DNA of 64,000 bases, from contig NC_081410.1 in the NCBI RefSeq assembly GCF_030272615.1, positions 507,491,942-507,555,941 of the forward strand. Direction: 5' to 3'. Made by a program: the position numbers and the translations under genes. The stretch comes from Cryptomeria japonica (Eukaryota; Streptophyta; Pinopsida; Cupressales; Cupressaceae). The stretch's first letter is position 1. Each line of letters opens with the position of its first letter. Of the stretch, positions 48,044 to 59,044 are shown piece after piece. Below the pieces are notes generated by a model. It saw only the letters and a program-made list of their open reading frames with translations. It made no database searches and was not told the origin of the DNA.

Positions 48044-48790
48044 TTATCTCAAGAATGGAAATGGACCTAAAGGAAGTGGCTTGGTAAATATGTCCGCAAT
48101 CTGCTCGTCAGTTAGAACACATTCAACCGTGACTTTCTTGTCTGGTACCTTCTCTCTCAAGAAGTGATACTTGATTGCAATGTGTTTTTCTCCTGAGTGC
48201 ATTACTTGATTCTTGTTGACGTTGATTGCACTTGATTTATCACACCAGATGGGAATAGGTTTTGGTATCTCCACTTGTATACCTTTCAGTGTTTTCTTCA
48301 TCCATAAAACCATGAACAACATGTAGCAGCCGCTATGTACTATGCCTCAGCAGTAGATAGTGACACTGAATCTTGCTTCTTACTGTGCCATGATACTAAC
48401 TGGTTTCCTAAGTGGAAAGCACCTCCACTTGTACTTTTCCGGTCATAAATACTTCCTACCCAATCTGCATCAGTATAAGCCTGCAAAGAAAAATCTCCTT
48501 TCTTTGGATACCACAGACCATAGCTGATAGTTCCTTGTAGATACCTAAAGATTCTTCTGACTGCATTTAAGTGAGACTTTTTTGGAGCATCTTGGAATCT
48601 TGCAACCATGCAAACAACTTGTATAATATCTAGTCTAGATGTTGTTAAATACAATAGACTACAAATCATAGACCTATACAGTGTTTTCTCAACTTCCAGT
48701 GATTCGTCTAGTTTGCTCAACTTACAACCGATAACCATGGGAGTACTTACTGGTTTTTTGTCCTCCATTTGAAATTTGTTCAGCATGTCT
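48044..48790 (-). pseudogene. Element B RNase H
   Basis: Segment 48786-48340: MLNKFQMEDKKPVSTPM, a YLTTSRLDI segment, YLQGTISYGLWYPKKGDFSL, YTDADWVGSIYDRKSTSGGA and SLSTAEA. After a stop, 48322-48044 continues with VLWMKKTLKGIQ, PIPIWCDKSSAINV and ADIFTKPLPLGPFPFL. The RNase H acidic residues in TDADW and CDKSSA are visible. The C-terminus KPLP is normal for copia pol. Confidence 0.83.
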
Positions 48791-49640
48791 TTGGCATACT
48801 TGGTTTGGGAGATGAAAATTCCTTTCTCCTCCTATGAGATTTGCAAACCAAGAAAATAGGACAACTCACCCAGCATGAACATCTCAAACTTTCTTTTCAT
48901 CTGATCTGCAAATTCTTTGCACATGATGTCCTTGTCTCCACCAAAGATAATATCATCCACATATACAACAACTATAATCATGTGATCTCCATTTACCTTG
49001 ACATACAAGTTGTTGTCTGCATTTCATTTTTAGAATCCTTTCTCCTTCAAGTATTTGTCTAACCAGGAATACCATGCTCTGGGAGCTTGCTTCAAACCAG
49101 ACAGGGCTTTCTTCAACTGACATACAAAACTCTCATCTTCATCCAACAAGTACCCTTATAGTTGTTCCATATACACCTCTTCCTCAAGATTTCCATTGAG
49201 AAAAGAAAATTTTACATCCATCTGATACACTTTATATCCCTTATAGGATGAGAAGGCTAAAAAAATTCTTATTGCCTCTAATCTAGAAATCAGTGCAAAG
49301 GTTTCTTTAAAATCAATACCTTCCACTTGTGCATACCCCTTACAAACTAACCTTTCTTTATGTCGAACTATCTTACCTTCTTCATTCATCTTGTTCTGGT
49401 AGACCCATTTGGTACCTATGAAATTCTTGTCTGTTGGTCTAGGAACCCGTTCCCAAGTTTGTTTTTTCTCAATTTGTCTCAATTCATCATCCATGGCATC
49501 TACCCACTTCTCACTTTTGCTTGCATCATCAAACATTTTGGGCTCTACTTTAGTCATGAGATAAAAATTTACCTGCTCACCTTCTCGAGATAATCTCCTT
49601 CTGGTCTGCACACCTTCATTACTATCTCCTATGATCTGTT
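48791..49640 (-). pseudogene. Element B reverse transcriptase
   Basis: The open segment 49611-49156 has KKQTWERVPRPTDKNFIGTK, WVYQNKMNEEGKIVRHKERL, KETFALISRLEAIRIFLAFS and MDVKFSFLNGNLEEEVYMEQ. Beyond a stop at about 49156 the frame shifts. The minus strand near 48950-48975 still reads VVYVDDIIFGGDKDIMC, the catalytic YVDD box. Other broken pieces (KKALSGLKQAPRAWYSW-like at about 49090) fit RT. Confidence 0.83.
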
Positions 49641-49820
49641 CTTCTGGATGATTCTTCTACACATACCGGTTGGGGATCTTATTTGGTGTATCTTCTACTA
49701 GTCCATTATCAAATTGATCTTCATTTTCAACATTTGAATCATCAATGTAAAGTGTTGGTGTAGATTTTCCTCTATGTGAGTCTTCATCTATTCTCACATT
49801 TACACTCTCAACCACCCTTC

Positions 49821-51030
49821 TCAACCTCTCAACCTCTTATTGTAGCATTTGTAGGCTTTACTATTGGCTAAGTATCCAAAGAATATTCCTTCATCACTTT
49901 GGGAATCAAAACATCCTAATCCATTAGCATCTCTCTTGACGAAGCAATTACTTCCAAACACTCTGAAGTGCTTGAGTGATGGTTTCCTTTCATTCCATAA
50001 CTCATAAGGAGTCATTCTACTATTCACTCTTAACTATACCCAGTTTAAAGTTTAAACAACAGTATGAACTGCTTCCTTCCAATATATATCTGATATGTTG
50101 GCCTCATTCAGCATAGTCCTAGCCATCTCCTTCACTATCCTATTTTTCCTCTCTACCACCCCATTTTGTTGAGGTGTCCTTGCAGCAGAATACTGTCTTT
50201 GAACTCCATGTTTCTCATAGTAGTCAACAAACTCATTGGAAGAGAATTCTCCACCCTAGTCTGATCTTAAGCATTTTAACCAGTACCCACTTTCATTTTC
50301 TACCATTTTCCTAAAGATATTGAATCTCTCAAATGCTCAAAACTTATCATGCAGGAAACTTACCCAGGTCATCCTTGAGTAGTCACCTATGAACAACATA
50401 AAATAGCTTTCTCCGACCAATTCGCTTGTCCTTGTTGGCCCACATAGATCTGTTTGTATCGACTTCAAAGGTCTTGAGGTACAGTATTCCTTTTTCTTAA
50501 AGTCGACCTTTGCTTGCTTATCTCTAACATATTCATCACAGAATGTGCTTGTTGGTTTTGTGATCTGAGGTACATTTCTAAAACACTGGTTCTTGCTTAT
50601 CTTGACCAAATTATCAAAATTCACATGGCCTAGTCTTTGGTGCCACAACCAGCTTTCATCAACTTGTCCCATCATGCATTGGGACTCATATAATTCTTTT
50701 AGATCGTAGACATTACCCTTTGTTCTCTTTCCTTCTGCTACCACCTGATGGATACTTTGATTTCTTATTTGACAATCGGTAGAGTCAAATGAGAATTTGT
50801 ACCTTTTGTCACACATCTGACTTACACTTAGAAGGTTATGCTTTAGTCCTTCCACATAGTACACATCATGAGCCTTGATCTTTCCATCAATATTCAGTGT
50901 ACCCCACCCTTTGATCTTAATAGAGGAGTTGTCACCAAACCGGAGATAACTACCATTCCAATCATCAACCTTGATGAATTTTTTTTTATCTTCAGTCATG
51001 TTATTTGAGAAACCACTATCAACTACCTAT
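49821..51030 (-). pseudogene. Element B protease remnant and integrase
   Basis: Near 51020 the minus strand reads VVDSGFSNNMTEDKKKF, a protease active site with DSG kept but the usual CSHH changed. Segment 50999-50337 holds pre-integrase (VYYVEGLKHNLLSVSQMC), the HHCC region (ESWLWHQRLGHVNFDNLVKI) and the start of the core (GESYFMLFIGDYSRMTWVSF), where the first catalytic Asp position reads IGD. A QNGVVERKNR-like Glu region lies near 50160. Segment 50027-49821 has the C-terminal MTPYELWNERKPSLKHFRVF. Stops at about 50340 and 50260 break it. Confidence 0.8.
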
Positions 51031-51500
51031 AGATTCCTCCTTTCAACATGTAATGTAGTCTGCACAATCAGGCTAGACTCTGTCTTGGTTTTCTCCTTCT
51101 CTGCCCAAACTGGTTTCTCTTCTTTCTTTTCCTCTTCTATCACTTTGTGTTCTGGTTTTGTTTCTAACTTCTCATCTGGTAGTATTATCTTTTGCTTGTC
51201 AGTTCTCATCTTACAAAACTTTTCTATGTGACCAAAATTTTGACACTTATAACATTTCACATTAGTACTATAAGATGCATTCAATACATTCTTGTAGGAC
51301 ATTTGCATATTACTCCTACATTCATAACTCTTGTGACCGAACTCATTGCAATTATAACATTTAACATTTGTACTTTGTCACGCAGAAAATGAGTTTCTAC
51401 TCTCAAAACTAGGACTAACATTCATTTTCCTACAATCTGCCATTCTATGACCAAATTTATTACACCGGTGATAGTAACCATGAAAATTTGGAACATACTA
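51031..51500 (-). pseudogene. Element B Gag zinc-knuckle cluster
   Basis: Three CCHC-type motifs in 51220-51480 on the minus strand: CYKCQNFGHIEKFCKM (51230-51265), CYNCNEFGHKSYEC (about 51320-51362) and one with a His in place of a Cys (YHRCNKFGHRMADC, about 51432-51475). A charged Glu/Lys-rich segment leads to the protease. Multiple knuckles beyond the single one of A and D are a difference between lineages. The knuckles bind element RNA. Confidence 0.75.
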
Positions 51501-51699
51501 GTTAGGTTGCCTTGAACTTGCAAACGGCTACCTCAATGGGGGTCTTCCTTTCATGCTCCTAACTCTTGTGAATCTTTAATGATCAATACTTGTATTTTTC
51601 CTTGGATATGCATGTCGGTGCATTGAGTATGGTCTCCGGTTCATTGATTGAGTAATACCAGTTTGTGTGGAGGTTTCTAGCAGTATCTGCATATGTCTT

Positions 51700-52150
51700 C
51701 TTGCTGGTATCCTTGCCTACCGTTAATGTCTTCTTCTCTTCACCTTTATTTGAAGAAGTGAATTGTATCTCCTTATCAGATGTGTCTTTGATGATTGAAA
51801 ATTGACCTTCTTGAAAAAAAAAACCACCGGTATCTTTGGATTATTTCTGCTTGCTCAGCATCTTGTTGAGGCCTTCAGCGTTGCCTTCAAATCTGCTTCT
51901 CACTTTTATTTCTTCCTGACTTTTCTCTAAGTCCTTCCAGAGTTTCATAATTTTTGCTTCCAGATTCTGATGTTCCTTTTCCTTTTCACTTAGATTGGTA
52001 CTAGTGACTTCACATATCCTCTGGGCCTCTTCCAACTAGAGTTTTAGATCTACAATTGCTCTCTTAGACTCTTCAAGAGATTTCTCCAACAATTCATGTT
52101 CTTCAGTTGCAGCCCTTTATACCTTCTTTAAGTCTCTTCTTGTTTTCTTT
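51700..52150 (-). pseudogene. Element B Gag coiled coil
   Basis: Segment 52035-51841 is rich in Glu, Lys and Leu with heptad-like spacing (MEEAQRICEVTSTNLSEKEK, MKLWKDLEKSQEEI). Adjoining out-of-frame pieces up to about 52150 have the same character (KRDLKKV-like, ELLEKSLEE-like). This is the counterpart of the coiled coil in elements C and E. In the Sirevirus SIRE1, Gag coiled-coil regions mediate self-association. Confidence 0.65.
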
Positions 52151-52429
52151 AGCTCATCTAAGGCACTAATGAGTTCTGCTTCAAGGTCTACTTCTCCTTC
52201 TTTATCTTCCTCTTATGCTTCTTCAGGTACCGATAACTCTTGAGCCATAACAAGGTTTGGTCTGACTTCATCTCCACTACAACAGTCATCTAAGGCACTT
52301 TCCTCATCTTTGGTATCATCTTCATGTGTGTAAAAACTACTCTACTTCAGATAGCATTTTCTACCATGCCCAAAGACATTTTTCTTCCTATCCATACTAT
52401 ATGATCTACTACCACTTGATTGATTATCT

Positions 52430-53256
52430 TCATTCTTATCACCATAAGGACATTTAGTAGCAAAATGTCAAATCTTTCCATAGTTGAAACATTTCAAAGG
52501 CAACTTATGTTTATATTTGCCTCAACCTATCTTGAGCCTTCTGACAAAGTTTTCCATGATGTCATCAGAGTCTTCATCGGTTGCATCATGAGCATATTCA
52601 TGTTTTCCTTTTCTTGAAGTCTTGAATGCAACTTCTTGCTTCACAGTATCAGTACTTGCAATCCTTATCCCATAAGAAGTTAGGGATCCATACAAATCAT
52701 CCATTGTAAAAAATTTCAGATCTTTTGCTTCTTCTATTGTTGCGACCTTTGTATCATACTTAGATGTAAGAGATCTAAGTACTTTCTTCACTACCACCTC
52801 ATCTTTTATTTCTTCTCCAAGTCATCTAATGGTGTTTGGTGTTTCATCAACCCTCTGAAGATAGTCAACAATCTTCTCTTCATCTCTCATCTTCAAACCC
52901 TCAAGTTGTTCTCTTAATGTCTGCAACTTGGATTCCTTGACTTTAGCATTGCCTTCAAATATTTTCTGCAACTTGTTCCAATTTTTCTTGGCAAAGGAGA
53001 AGTGCATAACTTTGACAAACTCATTATCAACCAACCCACTAAGAATGGCATTCTTAGCTTTATCATTGTTCTCATATTCCCTCTTAGCATCTGGATCAAT
53101 CGGATGATTATTAGGGACTGCATACCCATTCACAACCGACATCCATACATCACAACCTAGAGAGGACAAATAGGTTTCCATCCTTCTACTCCAAAAGGCA
53201 TAGTTGACACCATCAAACATAGGAGCTTTTGAGGAGGCACATTCATTTTTTGCCAT
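52430..53256 (-). pseudogene. Element B Gag N-terminal core
   Basis: Start ATG complement at 53254-53256 (MAKNECASSKAPMFDGVNYA). DUF4219-like FWSRRMETYLSSLGCDVW, UBN2 core DKAKNAILSGLVDNEFVKVM, KLQTLREQLEGLKMRDEEKI. A stop at 52822, then the same frame: VVVKKVLRSLTSKYDTKVAT and SYGIRIASTDTVKQEVAFKT. Near 52450-52500 follows a zinc knuckle with its second Cys changed to Tyr (CFNYGKI, then a stop before HFATKC). Confidence 0.82.
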
Positions 53257-53317
53257 TGTGACTACTTGATAGGATTTACCCAAGCTAGAGAATGATTTTG
53301 ACAAAACAGGGTACCTA

Positions 53318-53469
53318 GGCTCTAATACTAATTGTTGGACAGAATGGATCATTGAGAGGGGGGTGAATCAATGATTTAAACTCTTTTCTTTCAACAAGAA
53401 GATACCAGTAATAAAGAAAACAAACTAAGTGTTGACTGATAACTTAAACAATGCAAGAAGGGTGTGTGA
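53318..53469 (-). repeat. Element B 5' LTR remnant and degenerate primer site
   Basis: LTR remnant 53333-53469 starts TGTTGGACAG and matches 46019-46155. Beside it the minus strand reads TTAGTATTAGAGCC, the initiator Met tRNA site TTGGTATCAGAGCC with a G-to-A and a C-to-T change. Confidence 0.8.
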
Positions 53470-54461
53470 CACTATTAGCATAAAGAAGGGTGTATTCCCA
53501 TCATCGTTTTCCCACCATGCAGAGACACTATTAGCATGGAGAGCCTAGTGGGTCACGGTCACAAGAGGTCCCTTTCCATGATCCCTATTGGTGAGAGGGA
53601 GATCCAGGTAAAGTGTTTTGTGATTGTTTAATTTATGCATCTTAATATTTTTAGATTTGATGATATAGAATGTTACTGATGCAAATATCTCTCTATCTCT
53701 GTAGTTGGTGTCCAAGAGTGGTGCTCACTAATCTAGAACACAGTGAATGATCTCATCACCACCACACACATTCCTAGCTTCTCATAGATAATGTATAGAC
53801 TATAGGGGAGTGTAGGGCGGCACGAGAACCTATTCACCCCTATTTGGTTCGAGATGGAGGTCTGGAGAGAGAGGGAGAGATCTTTGCTAGAGAGACTATA
53901 GTAGAGAGAGAGTGATCTAGAAGCATCTCGAGCAGAGGCATCCACATACCAAGGGATATTGATGGAGAGGGATCATAGGAACTCCTCGCGGAGTCACCCA
54001 TGCTCCACATCATTATATACACCCATGGGCCCACCTCCACGGCCAAATCAGGAGGGAACATCTAGTCACCATCCTTCAGCTACTAGTCCTAGGGATAGGA
54101 GTTGAACATGATATGATATTTTTCATGTACAGTGATATATGTCATGACATTTATCAACATATATCTATTTTATCTCAAACATGTTATTTTAATTCATGAA
54201 AAAATGTATGCATTACATTTATTAAAAGTAATATATTTGGTAATGAACATATATGTCTAATTTAATTTCCATGTGATTGATTTTTTCAATGCTTCATGAT
54301 AAAATTGATACATGTGTGATTTAATTAAATAACTAAGTATTTAATTAAATTCTACTTTGGTGGTGTAGGAGGAAAATGTGTTAAGCTTAAGAATTATATG
54401 TCTAATGTGACTTAATTAAATCTAAAACATAACATGATATTGTTCGCAATTGACACTCAAT
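53470..54461. other. Flank to the right of element B
   Basis: Could be the continuation of the PMD pseudogene region: a possible exon with ATGGAGAGCCTAGTGGGTC leads to a CCAGGTAAAG donor near 53608, and TCTGTAG near 53705 could be an acceptor. No protein similarity that I can defend. The part beyond 54120 is AT-rich. Confidence 0.35.
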
Positions 54462-55356
54462 TGGTTGGTTTCAATATGTTGTCATTGATGGCAACATGGT
54501 ATTGTATTTCAGCTTCATGTTTTGGTTCTATGTACTACCGACAGGCACTTGATAGATACTTCACCAGCACCGACATCAACATGACAGAAGGATTTCTTTG
54601 GTCACTGGCAATACAGGCCGACGTGGTTCAACAAAGCTTATCAGTATTGGAGGCCAACATATCTTAGATCTGGGATCAACAATTGATTTTAATGATTATA
54701 CATTTATGTTATCTGGCGAACATGTAATCTAATAATGCAAATATCTTTGTAAGCTGACATAAGGCATGTAAATTTGTATAGGGTATATAGGACAGTTGGA
54801 TGGTGTAAGATATGAATTGTGATGTGAATGTAATATGATGTGCATTGTATCAGAGAGATCATGTATGTGTGGAAAATCATGTAAGGGTTATTCTAGTAAA
54901 GGGTTTAGGGTTTCAAACTGAAATTAACAGAGCTTAAACCGGAATTATATACTGGCATAGAAGATGTTATCTTAGGAGTTCACAATTCTCCAAATTGTAG
55001 TCTAGAATTTAATGTAGTCAATGAGGCTCCTTTTGTGATTGAGTAGTGTGCTCTAGGCTATAAGCCTTCCTACAAGTGCAGGCCCCTCATATTTTGTAAT
55101 ATCTCTTCATATAGCCAGTGGATTGATATTGTGGGTCAAAAATACCACCGTAGATTTTCCTCTTTGAGGTTTTCCAGGTATAAATCTATGTGTTGTGGTT
55201 CTCATTTATGTAATTGGTTTATTGGTCACTTTACTTATTTGAATTTTTTATGTACTGGTATACCGATTGTTGTATGCATGTTTTAATAAGGATAAAACTT
55301 ATCATTCCGGTATAACACTGATTTACCCCTCCTCTCAATGTTATTGGTTTCCAACA
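54462..55356 (+). repeat. Element C 5' LTR
   Basis: About 895 bases from TGGTTGGTTTCAATATG to TTTCCAACA. The start parallels the D LTR (TATGTTG, GTCATTGATG, CAAC). CACCG boxes, TAGATTTTCCTCTTTGAGG near 55152 and a pyrimidine-rich ACCCCTCCTCTC near 55325 follow the copia LTR plan. The exact left end is uncertain because no partner LTR or duplication is present. Confidence 0.65.
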
Positions 55357-55358
55357 AT

Positions 55359-55371
55359 TGGTATCAGAGCC
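55359..55371 (+). promoter_or_regulatory. Element C primer binding site
   Basis: TGGTATCAGAGCC follows the LTR end by two bases, identical to element D. Confidence 0.88.
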
Positions 55372-55430
55372 TTGTGCCTCAGAGGAAGTTTAATAGCTTG
55401 AGGAAGATCTTGAAACTAGAATCCATAGAT

Positions 55431-56546
55431 ATGGCTTTGGAGAAACAATGTGAGATGGCACTTGAAGATTATGATGCTAAAAGGTTGAAGAACTTAAAGC
55501 TACAAGATGAATTGAATTATGCTAAGGAATTCATTCTTGACCTACAAGAGAGGCTATCATTTGTTCAAGCTAGGAGGAAGGAACTTCTGCAAAGTGAGGA
55601 TGATGGAGAGAAAGATGTACTTAAGGAACAATGTCTGAAATTGAGTCACGAGAACATGGTTATGAAAAATGAAATACAAGTTATAACTATGAGGATGTCT
55701 AAGGAGATTGAGGAAAGAAAGAAGAAGGAAGAAAATATTGAGGTATCCCTGAATAACAAATATGAAGAATGTGGTAGGTTGGTTCATGAAAATGATATGT
55801 TGAGAACTGATTTGGTACAATCCCAGAGTAATGAGAAAGAGCTTGAAAGAAAAATGATAATTCTGAGAGAAGATTTAACTACTGCAATTGAGTACAAAGA
55901 AAAATTCAAAATCATCTTAGCATAACTTGATGAGTTATTGAAGAGACAAAGGCAGATTGGAGATTTAAGTTGACTTAGATTTGAGCAAGGACAAAGTTCT
56001 AGTACTGCTAATGAAGATCAAAACCATAAGGCACCGGTAAGAAAATTTAATGCTTAAAAATTCAATGGTAGATATTTTGTTTGCAATATATTTGGTCACA
56101 TGGCTAGGCAATGTAGAAATAGTGCAAATCATAATATTGATTCTACTCCCGGTAAATGTTCTAAATACAATAAGTTTTGTCATAAAGCAAAATATTGTAG
56201 AATGAATATTAAATCCTATGCATGTGGAAAATTTGGACATATGGCTAATCAATATAGGTCAAGCAATTTCACCAATTTTAGCAAAGAAATTCAAAACAAC
56301 AATGTTACATGTTATGCATATAATGTAGTTGGACATATTGCTAAGTTTTATAGAAGCATAAATCCATCGGTTACTAATGGAGGATCAAATGAGAAAGGAA
56401 AAGAGAAGGTTAGTGAAATTTGGCAAGACCATACACAGAGATGGGTTAGGAAGACTAAAGAACAATCATCAGATGAGAATCTCCCAGTTACTTATCTAAT
56501 AGACAAGGTTGCTCCTGCACTGACAGGGAGCTCATCCGGTAACTGA
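55431..56546 (+). pseudogene. Element C ORF1: Gag-like coiled coil plus four zinc knuckles
   Basis: From ATG at 55431 the frame encodes about 165 residues of Glu/Lys/Leu-rich coiled coil (LQERLSFVQARRKELLQSED, ITMRMSKEIEERKKKEENIE). After TAA at 55923 and two more stops, the same frame gives four tandem CCHC-like motifs at about 56070-56360: CNIFGHMARQC, a CSKYNKFCHKAKYC unit, SYACGKFGHMANQY and CYAYNVVGHIAKFY. Most have one or two Cys replaced by Tyr. This equals the second half of element B's Gag; the capsid-type UBN2 core is missing. The frame ends with a charged segment and TGA. Confidence 0.7.
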
Positions 56547-56959
56547 GGCAGATTCCTTAGGGGTAGGCAATAATTCATGAAGAAGTTGCATATGCCTCGG
56601 GAAGAGGTTCTGGAAGATGTTCCAGATATTGGAGATGATTATCCAACATGGATATGTTCTAAGTGAGATCTGGTATCCTTCACCGGTAGTCATTTATGTC
56701 AATGGAAGATTAGTGTTTTTCTTGAAGGTTAAAAGGTTGAATACACTTCATTGTTAATCACCTTGCATTCAGAGTGATTTCAAAGTGATTAAGAGCGACT
56801 AAGTGTGATCAAAGGCAATTCAAAGAAATCAGATTTCTTCTTGAGCAATCTCACCGATATCTAGAAGAATTTGTTCGAGGTTTTCACCGAGAGAAATCGA
56901 AAGGTATTTATCTTTAACATGGAAGCATAATCATCATCTATTCCTCTTTTTATTACAAA

Positions 56960-58925
56960 CTCAACCATAGTAGAGGTCAAGGACCACCCCATGCCAATTT
57001 GCAAGTGGTATCCACATGTGGTACCCTAGAAGATTCGGTTGGAGCATTTTCTCGCATTCCAGAGGGAGTTGTCTATGTAGAGGATGTTAGGGCATATATT
57101 CACTATCACATTGAGGACTTGGGAACTTTAGAAATTAAGGGAATGTATATGAGGGAGTTAATGGGAGAATCTGGAAAGATCACACTAACATTCAAGCATA
57201 TTGAATACCTAGGGTTTACCGACATTCTGGATATTTTGTAGTTTGAGGATGAGATAATCAGACATGTTCTAAGCAAAGTACATGGGGAATTTATATGGTT
57301 AAACAGACCTTACAAAATCACCAAGGAAGCCATCTAGGCAATCACTGGTTTACCATTGGTTGGGAAACATCCAAACAAAAAGGTTTCAAATGATTTCATG
57401 AGGAAGATCACCGATGCAACATCTGACAAAAGATCCATGAAAGTGAGCACTATCACCAACACAAACATCATATTTTGTAGCATGGTCATCGGGTATAAGG
57501 TAACTCCGTCAAACCAACTAAATTTTGTTTCCTGTTCATGCATTTTGACTCCATACAAAATGATGAGAGAAAATATAAAATTAGACCTATGTGGTTGGAT
57601 GCTTGATGAGTTGTTAAGAAATCTAGGGAAGATTAAGAGTGAAAAGAATGGTACATTTGGTATGGAAAGTTGATAGTTTGTTATATTTCCTGAATGATAC
57701 ACCTGGTTCTAGAAAGAGGCAATGTGCATTTGACATCCCGGTAGGGGGACAATTGAAACAGTCAATTTCTGCTTTAGGAAGCCACGAAGATAATAAGATA
57801 TGGGGGTATTTTAAGGTATTCCAAAAATCTATGAGATCTAGGGTAATGGTACCTAAGCATATTGTAGAAAAATATTTAATCAACATATGCTTCATGGTAA
57901 AGAAGGATGAGACACACATGGAAGCAGTTAAGCCTCAAAAGATTTGGATTGAGGAAATTAGCTATGAGGTGGATGCACAGATTCTTGATGCCTATACAAA
58001 AATATCGATTGATGTACCAATAGATGAGGAAGAGAAGCCCCATGGTACTGCACAACAGAAAACTCAAGAGGTTGAAACAGAGTTCAACTGGAAGAAAAGA
58101 GAGAAACAAGAAGGAAAAGCAAGCAAATTTGTACAGAAGGTCACAAAGGACATCAAAGCACTAATTGATGTTGTCCCGGAGAAAGATAGAAAGAGGGAGG
58201 ATCCTAATATTCATATTGAGCCTATTACTGTCGAATCAAAATCCAAGGATGACACACCTTTGGCATTTAAGAGGGTTGTTAGGAAGAAACCAGAGGAAAC
58301 AAAGATAGAAACTAAGCATATTTCAAAGGAATTTCAATCCTTACAACAAATCTCAAACCAACAAGCACTAGAAATGTTTACTTAGGCTAAGAGAGCTGCA
58401 TTTGACCAGGTAATTGGAGCTGAGAAGAAAAAGATTGAGTAGAAGCTGATACTAATAGAAAATTCTTTGAAGCAATGTACAAATATATATAGGGTATGTT
58501 GTAACATTGAAATACTTACAGTTGATGTGGATAAAAGGATAAAAGAGATTCAGGAACAAATTGCAACTATAGCTAACTATTTTGACAGAATGATTTCATT
58601 TACTACATCAATTGATGGTCAAATTTTGATTTTAGAGAGCCAAATTTCTATTCTTGAAAAGGAAAGAGACAAAATAATTAGAATAACTAGAAGCCTAAGA
58701 GGCATGGTGAGTCCTCGGTTGGATTCACTCTATGTACATAAGAAAGAATGGATGGATATGATGGGAAAGCCCACACCGATAGAGGTAAATGAAAAAGAGT
58801 CTTTTGCACATTTATTGAGTGGACTTGTATCTATTTTCGACACATTCAAAACCATCTGGGATACTTATCTGGATTTACTAGAGAAGGCTTATCCAGAAAT
58901 TTTGAAATTTGTCAAGCTCCGGTAA
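56960..58925 (+). pseudogene. Element C ORF2: long protein of unknown family
   Basis: The readable part begins SRGQGPPHAN (56970) and continues VVYVEDVRAYIHYHIEDLGT, GKITLTFKHIEYLGFTDILD, VHGEFIWLNRPYKITKEAI, ITGLPLVG, NIKLDLCGWMLDELLRNLGK, LYFLNDTPGSRKRQCAFDIP, WGYFKVFQKSMRSRVMVPKH, then a Lys/Glu-rich linker and a coiled-coil C-terminus. TAG stops at 57239, 57335, 58383 and 58439, plus one frameshift near 57660, break about 650 codons. I do not recognise the family. The FIWL-x5-KITKEAI-x-AITGLP stretch recalls only loosely the PF20167-type plant transposon proteins. Element E keeps a relative of the C-terminus. No membrane segment or catalytic motif is evident. Confidence 0.65.
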
Positions 58926-58984
58926 GACATTTTTGGATATTTATTGTACAGTTCTTATTCTCTGACATTCTTTTTTGAACTTTT

Positions 58985-59012
58985 GATGGCATTGATGTCA
59001 AAGAGGGAGTAG
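58985..59012 (+). promoter_or_regulatory. Element C polypurine tract
   Basis: GATGGCATTGATGTCAAAG then AGGGAGTAG parallels the D sequence GATGTCAAAGGGGGAGAG. It marks the end of the interior, but no plus-oriented LTR follows. Confidence 0.65.
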
Positions 59013-59044
59013 TATAGATGTGAAAATGAATAAAAAGAGTTGTA

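Larger units (their letters stand above)
46019..53469 (-). mobile_element. Ty1/copia (Sirevirus-like) element B, truncated in its 5' LTR
   Basis: Minus-strand copia element with a full 3' LTR, PPT ladder, RNase H, RT, integrase, protease, zinc knuckles, coiled coil and Gag core. Its 5' LTR stops after 137 bases at 53469, where the match with the 3' LTR ends abruptly. It sits inside the acidic tail of the PMD pseudogene (GAAGG precedes 46019); the right-hand duplication is lost. Gag is larger than in A and D, with a coiled coil and extra zinc knuckles, so B is a separate lineage of the same broad group. Confidence 0.88.
54462..59044 (+). mobile_element. Non-autonomous LTR element C with a novel long ORF, 3' LTR missing
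   Basis: 5' LTR (54462-55356), primer site, leader shared with copia A and D, a coiled-coil/zinc-knuckle ORF, a long unknown ORF, and a PPT-like tract near 58995. No protease, integrase, RT or RNase H. The expected plus-oriented 3' LTR is absent; an unrelated-orientation LTR starts at 59045 instead. Element E is a shorter relative. The family must depend on proteins of an autonomous Sirevirus if it ever moved. Confidence 0.72.

Noticed and set aside
53733-54061. Short minus-strand frames rich in Ser and Leu
   Set aside because: GAGAGA-rich DNA gives Ser/Leu/Arg runs by composition; no similarity.
55557-55820. Minus-strand Phe/Leu-rich frame that looks like a membrane protein
   Set aside because: Antisense of the Lys/Glu-rich coiled coil in element C, which gives Phe/Leu/Ser by complementarity.
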